This document shows positions 1 through 8,937 of a stretch of DNA of 33,791 nt, piece after piece. The stretch comes from Deltaproteobacteria bacterium (lineage in GTDB: Bacteria > Desulfobacterota > Desulfobacteria > Desulfobacterales > UBA11574), in the NCBI GenBank assembly GCA_019310125.1, contig JAFDEW010000002.1:1-33791 (forward strand), in the 5' to 3' direction. Made by a program: the position numbers and the translations under genes. The stretch's first letter is position 1; each line of letters begins with the position of its first letter. Below the pieces are notes generated by a model that had not been told where the DNA came from, did not search any database, and worked only from the letters and a program-made list of their open reading frames with translations.

Positions 1-822
1 TCACTGCGTGCGTATGTTTCCCTGGGGAGCACTCATGATATTACTCTGTATTTTGACATGGACGACACTAGTTTAGCCTATGATTTTATCGTTACGTGTA
101 ACCCGAGTGTAGACTTCAGGGACGATGGTACGGGTACTCACTTGGCAGGTTCGGCTAATTCATGGACAGGATTGTTGGCCAGAGGGATGGTCGATTTTGA
201 CAGTTCCGGATCAATGATTGATGTAGATCTGTGGCAGGTCGACCCGGCTACCGGGGCTTCTGTCGCCCAGGTGGAGCTAACCGACGTCTCAAACGGTTAT
301 TTTACTTTTGATACGCTCTTTTTCCCAGGAGGGACCACTCAGACCATTGAACTTGATTTGGGGACGCGATGGAATGGCTCCACCTGGGCCAACAGTTCTC
401 TTTCCACGTCACAATATGCCACTGCTTCGACAACCACTTTTCAGTCGGCCAACGGCTATGGCGCCGGTGACCTTGAAGGGGTGAATGTGGATGTGGACGG
501 TGTGATCACGGGAAGTTATTCCAACGGGGAACTTATTCCCCTGTACCGGGTGGGTCTGGCAAAATTTCAAAATGAACAAGGACTGTTTAAAGAGGGCGGA
601 AATCGGTTTAGCGAGACAAGGGAAAGCGGCAGTGCAATTACCAATAGGCCGGGAACCAATGGGCTGGGAAGCATCGCCCCGAATGCGTTGGAGCAATCAA
701 ATGTGGATATTGCTGCTGAACTGGTCAAAATGATTACCACCCAGCGAGGCTTCCAGGCGAATTCAAAAATTATTACCGTGACAGACCAGATGCTCGCAGA
801 ACTCATTAATATCAAACGGTAA
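1..822 (+). CDS. flgE: Flagellar hook protein FlgE, C-terminal part (5' truncated by window edge)
   Basis: Frame open from base 1; C-terminus 'GLGSIAPNALEQSNVDIAAELVKMITTQRGFQANSKIITVTDQMLAELINIKR' is the typical FlgE/rod-hook C-terminal motif. Confidence 0.93.
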   Translation, partial: SLRAYVSLGSTHDITLYFDMDDTSLAYDFIVTCNPSVDFRDDGTGTHLAGSANSWTGLLARGMVDFDSSGSMIDVDLWQVDPATGASVAQVELTDVSNGYFTFDTLFFPGGTTQTIELDLGTRWNGSTWANSSLSTSQYATASTTTFQSANGYGAGDLEGVNVDVDGVITGSYSNGELIPLYRVGLAKFQNEQGLFKEGGNRFSETRESGSAITNRPGTNGLGSIAPNALEQSNVDIAAELVKMITTQRGFQANSKIITVTDQMLAELINIKR

Positions 823-869
823 GGTTTAATAGGTAAAACGGTTCAAGGTTGAAGATCCCGTTTTCAAAG

Positions 870-940
870 AAGGTGAGAAGGTGAGAACGTCAGAAGATTG
901 GACAGTCTCAGAAAAGCCGACCTTCTCACTTTCTCACCTT
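870..940. repeat. Imperfect inverted repeat (AAGGTGAGAAGGTGAGAA ... CCTTCTCACTTTCTCACCTT)
   Basis: Arms 870-887 and 921-940 are near-complementary. Confidence 0.7.
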
Positions 941-1000
941 CCAGTCCTGTGTCCGGGTGCATTACCAGTTTGTTAATTGCTATCCAAGACTTTTTTGGTT

Positions 1001-1068
1001 TCAGGTTTCAGGTGTCAGGTTTCAGCTAATTCGTTTTTTACTCCTGACACCTGACACCTGAAACCTGA
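1001..1068. repeat. Long near-perfect inverted repeat with internal direct TCAGGTKTCAGG units
   Basis: Arm 1001-1025 TCAGGTTTCAGGTGTCAGGTTTCAG vs reverse complement of 1044-1068 TCAGGTTTCAGGTGTCAGGTGTCAG, one mismatch in 25. Confidence 0.85.
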
Positions 1069-1205
1069 TTGCAAGGCTTTCGCTCAAAAAATGAATAAGT
1101 TAATGGGTGAAAACCATTTTAACAAATCGGTAATGCTTCCCTGTGTCCCTATATTACAACCCTGAACCTTTCGGTTTACTCGGATCAAACTCACCCACAT
1201 TAGAG

Positions 1206-1235
1206 AGGCAGATGTCAAAATATTGACATCTGCCT
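1206..1235 (+). terminator. Perfect 13-bp stem hairpin, possible terminator of the flgE unit (weak T-tract)
   Basis: AGGCAGATGTCAA-AATA-TTGACATCTGCCT followed by TAATTCTT. Confidence 0.5.
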
Positions 1236-1354
1236 TAATTCTTGACGCCCCTTAACTGACAAGTCTTTTTCAAATACAGACAACGTCCTTATATCTCCCT
1301 GTAATATCTATCATATCTTCTTCTTATAAAAAATAATCCTTTCAAAAAGAAGAA

Positions 1355-1370
1355 TGGCACAAAGGTTGCT
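1355..1370 (+). promoter_or_regulatory. Sigma54 (RpoN) promoter upstream of motA
   Basis: TGGCACAAAGGTTGCT: consensus TGGCAC-N5-TTGC with GG-N10-GC spacing, 68 bp upstream of the motA ATG. Confidence 0.8.
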
Positions 1371-1437
1371 GTATATCCGGGCGAAGCTTTTTGTTTTATA
1401 ACCCTTCGTCAGATTTTTACGACATTAAGGAAATATT

Positions 1438-2193
1438 ATGGATATTGCAACTGTATTGGGTATTCTCTCTGCAACCGGCCTTGTGCTTGGCGCCATTTTT
1501 ATGGGCTCGGGGCTGAATGTATTTATAAACATACCTTCTTTGTGTATTGTTGTGGGCGGCACCATAGGCGTAACATTGGTTGCTTATCCCTTAAAAGATT
1601 TTCTCAGTGTTATCAAAGTGGTGCAAAAAGCAATTTTTACTAAAAATATATCCGCTAAAGAACTTATATCCAAGTTTACGGATTTTGCCAAAATAACTCG
1701 CAAAGAAGGGATTCTGGCTTTAGAAAGCGAAATAAAGGAAGTTACGGACGAATTTTTTAAAAAAGGGGTCCAGCTTTCTATCGATGGATTGGAGCCCCAA
1801 CAGATCCAGAACATTCTGGATACGGAAATCGATTTTGTGAGAGACAGACACAAGCTTGGTGCTGATCTTTTTACCTCCATGGGGACGTTTGCTCCTGCCA
1901 TGGGTATGATCGGAACGCTTATAGGATTGGTGCAGATGCTGCAGAGCATGGACGACCCGAGTACGATCGGGCCGGCCATGGCGGTGGCATTGCTCACAAC
2001 CTTCTATGGTTCGCTTATGGCCAATATTTGTTGTATGCCCATCGCAGGAAAGCTTAAAACTCGCAGCAAAGAAGAGATGTTGACCAAAGAGATGACGATT
2101 CAGGGAATATTATCCCTTTCCAATGGCGACAATCCAAGGATTCTTGAACAGAAACTCCTGGCATTTCTACCGCCTGTCAAGGAGAAGGATTGA
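1438..2193 (+). CDS. motA: Flagellar motor stator protein MotA
   Basis: MotA/TolQ/ExbB features: 'MGTFAPAMGMIGTLIGLVQML', 'AVALLTTFYGSLMANICCMPIAGKL'. Confidence 0.95.
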   Translation: MDIATVLGILSATGLVLGAIFMGSGLNVFINIPSLCIVVGGTIGVTLVAYPLKDFLSVIKVVQKAIFTKNISAKELISKFTDFAKITRKEGILALESEIKEVTDEFFKKGVQLSIDGLEPQQIQNILDTEIDFVRDRHKLGADLFTSMGTFAPAMGMIGTLIGLVQMLQSMDDPSTIGPAMAVALLTTFYGSLMANICCMPIAGKLKTRSKEEMLTKEMTIQGILSLSNGDNPRILEQKLLAFLPPVKEKD

Positions 2194-2199
2194 TAAGGC

Positions 2200-2976
2200 A
2201 TGGATAAAAATAAAAAGAAAAAAATTGATGATGACGGGGCGGATATTGGAATGGTGATGACCGTTTCTCTTTTTCTCATACTTTTAACTTTTTTTATTTT
2301 GCTCAATTCTATCGCGGTAATAGATGAACACCGGTCACGCATGGCTATAGGATCGTTGATCGGTGCATTTGGCGGATTGCCCGGGGGATTGTCACCCTTA
2401 GAGACGGGAAAATCGATTATGCCCCCTTCGGCGCCCATGGTTAAAGACGAGTTAAGCCTTGAAAGACTTTTGTCCTACATGAATAAAGAGACGACAACCT
2501 GGCCGAGTGACATCAGAGTAGAAAAAGTGGGGGACAAGCTCATGATTACCATAAATGAAAAGGTTCTCTTTAGCGAAGACCGATCTGAATTCAAACCCTC
2601 TATATTACCGGTTTTAGATAAATTATGCGGTATTATAAACAAGGAGAATTATCCGGTAGAAATAGTCGGGCACACGGACGATATACAGGCCGGGGGTAAA
2701 GGATTTAAGTCTAACTGGGAACTTTCGGCACTCATGGCGATTCAATTAGTGAAATATTTCGTATCAAAAGGTTCGGTTTCGCCAAAAAGGCTGAATCCAT
2801 ATGGATGTGGGGAGTTCAGGCCGACTTCACCCAATAACACCCGGCAATCGAGGTTCCAAAACAGAAGAGTGGAAATTATTTTGAATTATAAAGCGCCGAA
2901 TTACATTAAAAGGATTTTTAGAAAAAAACCATCCGGTTTCTTCACCTACAAGAAGTTTGACTTTAAAATATTTTAA
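2200..2976 (+). CDS. MotB-like protein 1, OmpA-type peptidoglycan-binding domain; lacks the canonical TM aspartate
   Basis: TM segment 'GMVMTVSLFLILLTFFILL' plus OmpA motif 'VEIVGHTDD...NWELSALMAIQLVKYF...RFQNRRVEIIL'; immediately after motA. Confidence 0.88.
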   Translation: MDKNKKKKIDDDGADIGMVMTVSLFLILLTFFILLNSIAVIDEHRSRMAIGSLIGAFGGLPGGLSPLETGKSIMPPSAPMVKDELSLERLLSYMNKETTTWPSDIRVEKVGDKLMITINEKVLFSEDRSEFKPSILPVLDKLCGIINKENYPVEIVGHTDDIQAGGKGFKSNWELSALMAIQLVKYFVSKGSVSPKRLNPYGCGEFRPTSPNNTRQSRFQNRRVEIILNYKAPNYIKRIFRKKPSGFFTYKKFDFKIF

Positions 2977-3000
2977 ATAGCCGCAAAAAAGGAAAAAGAT

Positions 3001-3711
3001 GTGAGCAAAGATGATATTGATCCCAATGCCTGGATGGTGACATTTGCGGACCTGGTTATGCTTCTTCTCACTTTTTTTGTATTGTTGCTCACCATGTCTT
3101 CAATGGATACAAAGAAGCTGAAAAAACTTATGACTCACTTCAACGAATCAACCGGAGTACTTGAGTTCGCAGGATCCGGGAAGGTTTCCGACTTCTCATC
3201 TTTTATATCGAAATATAATGATAGCGACAGCATGTTGGTCGTTGATCAGAAAAAATTCTTTACTGAAATAAAAATATCTCCGGCAATTAAGAATATGTTA
3301 AAAAATATTAATGGGAAAATAGATCTTTCAGATGATGAGAGGGGGGTTGTGCTTGCATTTAATGAAAACATCCTTTTTGAAGCCGGAAAAGCTTCATTAA
3401 AAAAGGAAATATCTCTCGTTCTCGATGAAATTGCCGATGCGATATATGAATGCCCTAATGATATTCTGATTATGGGGCATACAGATAATATTCCGATTAA
3501 AAGTAAGTTATATAAAACAAATTGGGAACTATCAGCATACAGGGGGCTTTCGGTTCTATACTATTTTTTGAAGGAAAAAGGGCTGTCACCGTCACGTTTT
3601 TATGTCGGGGGCTACGGTTCTTTCCGACCAGTATATCCAAACGACACTGCGAAGAGCCGATCGATGAACAGGAGAGTAGAGATAATATTTAAGCATGTGA
3701 AGGAGGGATAA
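3001..3711 (+). CDS. motB: MotB-like protein 2 (canonical TM Asp), GTG start
   Basis: 'NAWMVTFADLVMLLLTFFVLL' and 'ILIMGHTDN...TNWELSAYRGLSVLYYF...MNRRVEIIF'. Confidence 0.92.
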   Translation: MSKDDIDPNAWMVTFADLVMLLLTFFVLLLTMSSMDTKKLKKLMTHFNESTGVLEFAGSGKVSDFSSFISKYNDSDSMLVVDQKKFFTEIKISPAIKNMLKNINGKIDLSDDERGVVLAFNENILFEAGKASLKKEISLVLDEIADAIYECPNDILIMGHTDNIPIKSKLYKTNWELSAYRGLSVLYYFLKEKGLSPSRFYVGGYGSFRPVYPNDTAKSRSMNRRVEIIFKHVKEG

Positions 3712-4191
3712 ATGGCAGAGGAGAAAGAAGAAGTCAAAGAAAACGAAGAAGAAAAGCCAAAGAAATCAAAACTAAAGCTGATAATTATAGGGGTTTTAGT
3801 ACTACTCCTGGGCGTTGGTGGATTTATTGGATATAGCAAATATAAAAAATCAAATGCAAACAAAGCTGAAAAAGAGGAACAGATGAGTATCATCATTCCT
3901 TTAAAGTCATTCGTTGTTAACTTGTTTGATAAGAGAGACATGGGTAAAAGATACTTGAAAATTAGCATGGAGCTTGAGGTCGGCAAAGAAGAAGATCGGG
4001 TGAAGGTTGAAAATAATATACCCCAACTCAGAGATACCGTACTTATTCTTCTTTCGAGTCAGACATTGAAAGAGGTTAATACAATGGAAGGGAAGCTTGA
4101 ATTAAAAAAGGCAATTATATTGAGGATGAATCAGATACTTGGAAATAAAACAGCTCGAAGGATATATTTTACAGAATTTGTGGTGCAATAA
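3712..4191 (+). CDS. fliL: Flagellar basal body-associated protein FliL
   Basis: N-terminal TM then 'IIPLKSFVVNLFDKRDMGKRYLKISMELEV...RDTVLILLSSQT'; overlaps fliM. Confidence 0.92.
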   Translation: MAEEKEEVKENEEEKPKKSKLKLIIIGVLVLLLGVGGFIGYSKYKKSNANKAEKEEQMSIIIPLKSFVVNLFDKRDMGKRYLKISMELEVGKEEDRVKVENNIPQLRDTVLILLSSQTLKEVNTMEGKLELKKAIILRMNQILGNKTARRIYFTEFVVQ

Positions 4192-5168
4192 TGGCAAACG
4201 TTTTATCACAGGATGAGGTTGATTCTCTTCTAAGCGGGATAAGTGAAGGGTCGGTTGAAACCGAGACAGACATACCTGAAAAAGGCGAAGAGATAAAGAC
4301 ATATGATTTTAGTATGCCGGCCGGACCCTTACATCTCGGAATGCCCGCTCTGGGTATTATAAATGAAAGGCTTGTCGGTTTTTTGAAGACAAGCCTTCCC
4401 ATACTAAGCAGGAATGTGGTTGATGTTAGCCTAACGTCTACCGAGTCTGTTAAATTCAATGAGTTTTGTCTTTCTCTCCCTGTGCCGTCGAGTCTTAATA
4501 TATTTAGCATTGAACCCTTGAGGGGGCATTCTCTTGTTGTTCTGGAAGGCAATCTGGTGTTTTCCTTTGTTGATAGTTTGTTTGGAGGTAAGGGAGTTAG
4601 TCACGTCAAACTTGAAGGAAGATGTTTTACGGCAATTGAGACAAAGATTGTGGAAAAAATAGTTAAAATAATCCTTGGCGACATACAGCAGTCATGGTCA
4701 GACGTATATGATGTTAATACTGTATTTTCTCATTCGGAGATGGATCCCCAGTTTGCAGGAATTGTTAAACCTGAAGATGTGGTTATTGTAAATAAATTCG
4801 AAGTAGAACTCGAAAACGTATCCGGGATAATTACTATTTGTATTCCTTATTCCAGCATTGAGCCGATAAGAGACAGGCTCAAAACAGGTTTTCAAGATGA
4901 AGTCAAAGAGGTAGATAAGGAGTGGAGAAGGTATATTGAGAAAAAGATAATGGATATGGATATGGAATTGAGTTGCACAATGGGGACGGCAAATATTAAA
5001 GCAGAGGAGCTGCTGGGACTGAAGGTTGATGATGTGATAATTTTAGATCAGAATTCGGGCGATAATACTATTGTTAAAATTGAAGGTATTCCGAAATTTA
5101 AAGGCTCTCCGGGCTCCTGTAATAACAGAAAAGCTGTAAGAATAAGTGAGAGAATAAAAGAGGGGTAA
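4191..5168 (+). CDS. fliM: Flagellar motor switch protein FliM
   Basis: 'LSQDEVDSLLSGI' EIDS-like N-terminus; 'PEDVVIVNKFEVELENVSGIITICIPYSSIEPIRDRL'; C-terminal SpoA domain. Confidence 0.95.
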   Translation: MANVLSQDEVDSLLSGISEGSVETETDIPEKGEEIKTYDFSMPAGPLHLGMPALGIINERLVGFLKTSLPILSRNVVDVSLTSTESVKFNEFCLSLPVPSSLNIFSIEPLRGHSLVVLEGNLVFSFVDSLFGGKGVSHVKLEGRCFTAIETKIVEKIVKIILGDIQQSWSDVYDVNTVFSHSEMDPQFAGIVKPEDVVIVNKFEVELENVSGIITICIPYSSIEPIRDRLKTGFQDEVKEVDKEWRRYIEKKIMDMDMELSCTMGTANIKAEELLGLKVDDVIILDQNSGDNTIVKIEGIPKFKGSPGSCNNRKAVRISERIKEG

Positions 5169-5171
5169 AAG

Positions 5172-5510
5172 ATGGATGATTCAAATGATAAAATAGAAGA
5201 AAACAATAAGGCGAATTCATCAAAGGATAACGGATCTGCGAAGAGTGAGAAATATGATATGGACCTTATTCTTGATTTGCCACTCGATGTTTCTGTGGAA
5301 TTGGGCAAGGTTAAGATGCCGGTAAATGAATTGCTGCAGCTAGGTCGGGGATCCATATTGGAGCTGACCAAACCGGTTAGCGATCCCCTCGATATATATA
5401 TAAACAAAAAATTAATTGCAAAAGGTGAAGTTGTTATTCTGGATGATAAATTTGGAATAAGAGTGGTTGATATTATCAATCCCGTTGATCGGGTTAAGTC
5501 TTTGGTATGA
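5172..5510 (+). CDS. fliN: Flagellar motor switch protein FliN
   Basis: SpoA domain 'DLILDLPLDVSVELGKVKMPVNELLQLGRGSILELTKPVSDPLDIYINKKLIAKGEVVILDDKFGIRVVDII'. Confidence 0.95.
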   Translation: MDDSNDKIEENNKANSSKDNGSAKSEKYDMDLILDLPLDVSVELGKVKMPVNELLQLGRGSILELTKPVSDPLDIYINKKLIAKGEVVILDDKFGIRVVDIINPVDRVKSLV

Positions 5511-5522
5511 TCCGCAGATGAG

Positions 5523-5855
5523 GTGAAAAGGATGTTCGAAATGGACGTTATAAACACGGGGATTAAGACCATTGCCATGCTTTTTATTGTACTTGGTTTT
5601 TTGTTCCTGGCCCTTGTTTTGATAAAAAAATATATTTTTCCAAAGAGAAAGGTAAAAGGTAATTTGACTATCAATGTCCTTTCTTCACTGCATATATCAC
5701 CGAAAGAGAGGATAGAGGTCATAGAGGTTTCAGGTCAAAGGATTGTTCTCGGCATTACACCGGGAAGAATTAATTTTTTAACAAAACTTGATGGGTTAAC
5801 TAAAGGAATAAATGGCAAGAATGTCAGCGAAAAGGAACATGGAATTAAGGCATAA
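5523..5855 (+). CDS. fliO: Flagellar biosynthesis protein FliO
   Basis: Single TM then basic 'LTINVLSSLHISPKERIEVIEVSGQRIVLGITPGRINFLTKL'; between fliN and fliP. GTG start in the ORF track; ATG 5532 also possible. Confidence 0.85.
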   Translation: MKRMFEMDVINTGIKTIAMLFIVLGFLFLALVLIKKYIFPKRKVKGNLTINVLSSLHISPKERIEVIEVSGQRIVLGITPGRINFLTKLDGLTKGINGKNVSEKEHGIKA

Positions 5856-6621
5856 AAGAAAAAGCAACATATTAATTATCCTCATTATCTTTCTTGGTGC
5901 GAGCATTCTACTGACAAAAAATGCTTGGGCCACTGATTTAATTTTACCTTCATTTCATGTGGGGGTAGAAAAAAGTGGGGATCCCGGTGATGTTTCGGTG
6001 TTGCTCCAGATTGTCTTTTTATTAACGGTTCTCACTCTTGCACCGGCTATCCTCATACTTATGACATCTTTCACCCGGCTGGCTGTGGTCTTTACCTTTT
6101 TACGGCAAGCGGTTGGAACGCAGCAAACACCCTCCAACCAGATCATTGCCGGGCTTGCTTTGTTTCTGACCTTTTTCATTATGATGCCGGTCTGGCAGAA
6201 GATCAACAATAACGCACTGCAACCCTATCTACATGAAGAGATTTCGCAGGGAGACGCGTTTAAGGAGGCCATGACTCCAATTAGAACATTTATGTTCCGA
6301 CAGACAAGGGAAAAAGACCTGTCCTTATTTGTTAACATGGCAAAGATGAATAAACCAAAGAACAAAGATGACATTCCCATAACGGTTCTGATTCCGGCTT
6401 TTGTGATCAGCGAGTTAAAGACCGCTTTTATTATCGGGTTTGTTCTTTACGTCCCATTTCTGGTTATAGATATGGTTGTCGCGAGCGTATTGCTCAGCAT
6501 GGGGATGATGATGCTTCCACCAATCATGATATCCCTTCCATTTAAATTAATGCTTTTTGTTCTGGTGGACGGATGGAATTTGATCGTAGGTTCCATGGTA
6601 AAGAGTTTTATAGGCGGATAA
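5812..6621 (+). CDS. fliP: Flagellar export gate protein FliP
   Basis: '[46 protein letters not shown]'-type motif; C-terminus '[35 protein letters not shown]'; overlaps the fliO 3' end. Confidence 0.96.
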   Translation: [269 protein letters not shown]

Positions 6622-6623
6622 AT

Positions 6624-6893
6624 ATGACACCGGATACTGTTATTACTTTTGCACAGCAAGCTATAAGAACGACCATACTTGTATCTGCGCCTATGCTGGG
6701 TCTGGCTCTTGTTGTAGGTCTGGCCATAAGTATTTTTCAGGCTGTGACACAGATTCAGGAGATGACATTAACATTTGTGCCTAAGATATTGGTCGTATTG
6801 CTGGCACTCCTTTTCTTTGCAAGCTGGATGCTTGATCAATTGATTCACTTTACGGTGACGACAATTGAACAGATACCGTATTTTATAAGATAA
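6624..6893 (+). CDS. fliQ: Flagellar export gate protein FliQ
   Basis: 'MTPDTVITFAQQAIRTTILVSAPMLGLALVVGLAISIFQAVTQIQEMTLTFVPKILVV'; start ATG at 6624 chosen over the longer ORF. Confidence 0.95.
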   Translation: MTPDTVITFAQQAIRTTILVSAPMLGLALVVGLAISIFQAVTQIQEMTLTFVPKILVVLLALLFFASWMLDQLIHFTVTTIEQIPYFIR

Positions 6894-6907
6894 TAAAGGG
6901 AACAGTA

Positions 6908-7690
6908 ATGGATATATTGACCATACCATATCAAGAATATAAGGCATTCTTTCTCGTGTTGATAAGAGTCAGTGCCATTTTGGTCATGTTTCCATTTTTT
7001 AGTGCACGAGTTATACCGACTTTAATAAAAGCCGGTCTGGCCCTTATGATTACCATCGTCCTGTTCCCCGTTATCAATAATCAAATGGTAGCATTCCCCG
7101 GCACGTTATTGGGAGTGGCCCAATTAATCCTGGCAGAGTTAATTATCGGCATGACTTTAGGGCTTATGGTTCAGATATTTTTTGAGGGGGTCAGGATGAT
7201 GGGGCAAATGGTAGGATTTCAAACAGGCTTTGCAATCACCAACGTGCTTGATCCTCAAAGCGGCATGCAGGTCTCCATTTTTGCCAATACGGCATATCTT
7301 TTGGCCATTGTATTATTTCTTTTGTTGAACGGTCACCACATTTTACTCAACGCCGTAAAGAGCAGTTTTGACATTATAAATGTTGGATCATTCGGTTTAA
7401 ACGTCGGGATGTTAAAAAAAATGACAAAAATATCCGGCGACATGTTTGTTATTGCCGTGAAGATCGGGGCGCCGCCAATTGCCGCCCTGCTTTTTACAAA
7501 CGTGGCTTTTGGGCTGATTACAAAACTCATGCCGCAAATGAACATTATGATCGTTGCATTCCCCGTTCAGATATGTATCGGGCTGTTTTTTTTCGGCATA
7601 TCTTTAAATGTGCTTTTGGGATTCATGAAAAGCTATGTTGAAGGGCTCGGTCCTCTGTTAATTAATTCAATGAACTGGTTTAAGGTATAA
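6908..7690 (+). CDS. fliR: Flagellar export gate protein FliR
   Basis: 'RVSAILVMFPFFSARVIPTLIKAGLALMI', 'GFQTGFAITNVLDPQSG', position between fliQ and flhB. Confidence 0.95.
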   Translation: MDILTIPYQEYKAFFLVLIRVSAILVMFPFFSARVIPTLIKAGLALMITIVLFPVINNQMVAFPGTLLGVAQLILAELIIGMTLGLMVQIFFEGVRMMGQMVGFQTGFAITNVLDPQSGMQVSIFANTAYLLAIVLFLLLNGHHILLNAVKSSFDIINVGSFGLNVGMLKKMTKISGDMFVIAVKIGAPPIAALLFTNVAFGLITKLMPQMNIMIVAFPVQICIGLFFFGISLNVLLGFMKSYVEGLGPLLINSMNWFKV

Positions 7691-7693
7691 GAA

Positions 7694-8773
7694 ATGGCTG
7701 AAGAGAATTTTGGAGAAAAGACCGAACAACCCACTCCAAAGAAGAGAAAAGAACTCAGGGACAAAGGAGAGGTTGCAAAAAGCAGGGAATTGCCCTCGGT
7801 AGCCGTACTCCTGTCCGCTCTGATCGCCTTATCCCTTTTCGGATCCTATACCTACAGCCATATTCAGGTTATTATGAAAGAGGCATTTTCTCTTCCCACA
7901 ATGAATGATCTGAGCATTCCCGAGTTTTTGATATTTGCTCAAGAGGTGATTATCGGTTTTATACTAGCGTTATGCCCTCTTTTGGCAGCCATTTTTATCA
8001 CGGCGATTTTATCTAATATCATGCAGGTCGGGTTTGTTTTGTCCGGTGAGTCGATCATGCCCAAGCTGTCCAAAATAGATCCCATTAAAGGATTCGGGAG
8101 GCTTTTTTCCAAACAGGGTTTTATGGAATTGTTCAAGTCTTTGATCAAACTGGTCATTGTGAGCGGAATCGCCTATTTAACGATAAAGGGCGAAATGAAC
8201 ACGGTTGCCCATTTAGGGGGAATGGAGCTAAATTCAATTTTTGCTTACATTTTTAAAATCTTTTTTAAACTTTTTATCAGATGCGGCATGGCAATGATTT
8301 TTCTGGCACTCATGGATTATGCATTCCAGAAATGGGACTTTGAGAAAAGAAACAAGATGACAAAACAGGAAGTCAAGGATGAATTTAAGAGGACGGAAGG
8401 CGACCCTTTGATAAAATCGAGAATAAAAAGCATTCAAATGGAAATGGCCAGAAAAAGGATGATGCAGGCTGTTCCTGAGGCGGATGTTGTTATTACAAAT
8501 CCCACCCATCTTGCCGTGGCCTTAACGTACGATAGTTCTTCCATGAATGCTCCGAAATTAATTGCAAAAGGAGCGGGAAAGATCGCTAAAAAAATTAAAG
8601 ACCTGGCAGAAGAACATGACATCCCGATTGTAGAAAACAGGGAACTTGCCCGGAATCTGAATTCCCATGTTGAGATCGGCCAGGAGATACCGCCCATATT
8701 GTTTCAGGCGGTCGCCGAGATTCTGGCTTATGTATATAAAATAAAGTCCAATCATTCACATGGGTTGGGATAA
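7694..8773 (+). CDS. flhB: Flagellar export switch protein FlhB
   Basis: 'EKTEQPTPKKRKELRDKGEVAKSRELPS'; autocleavage motif 'NPTH' in 'VVITNPTHLAVALTYD'. Confidence 0.96.
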   Translation: MAEENFGEKTEQPTPKKRKELRDKGEVAKSRELPSVAVLLSALIALSLFGSYTYSHIQVIMKEAFSLPTMNDLSIPEFLIFAQEVIIGFILALCPLLAAIFITAILSNIMQVGFVLSGESIMPKLSKIDPIKGFGRLFSKQGFMELFKSLIKLVIVSGIAYLTIKGEMNTVAHLGGMELNSIFAYIFKIFFKLFIRCGMAMIFLALMDYAFQKWDFEKRNKMTKQEVKDEFKRTEGDPLIKSRIKSIQMEMARKRMMQAVPEADVVITNPTHLAVALTYDSSSMNAPKLIAKGAGKIAKKIKDLAEEHDIPIVENRELARNLNSHVEIGQEIPPILFQAVAEILAYVYKIKSNHSHGLG

Positions 8774-8829
8774 GTAAACTTTAAGCGCTTAGGTGTAAAT
8801 ACTATGCTTTTGATAAAAAAAACATTTTC

Positions 8830-8902
8830 GCCACCAAGACACCAAGGCACGAAGATGAAATTTAACAAACTGTTTTCCTTTGTGTCTTTGTGTCTTTGTG
8901 GC
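8830..8902. repeat. Inverted repeat of the GCCAC(C/A)AAGACAC family, flhB-flhA gap
   Basis: Arms 8830-8854 and 8878-8902; same family as 21815-21880. Confidence 0.75.
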
Positions 8903-8937
8903 AATTTCTTCCGGTTTGTCCGGGTTGGGATATAAAA

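Noticed and set aside
409-815. - strand ORFs opposite flgE (409-696, 567-815), and similar short antisense ORFs through the cluster
   Set aside because: Wholly overlap confident flagellar genes, no recognisable domains.
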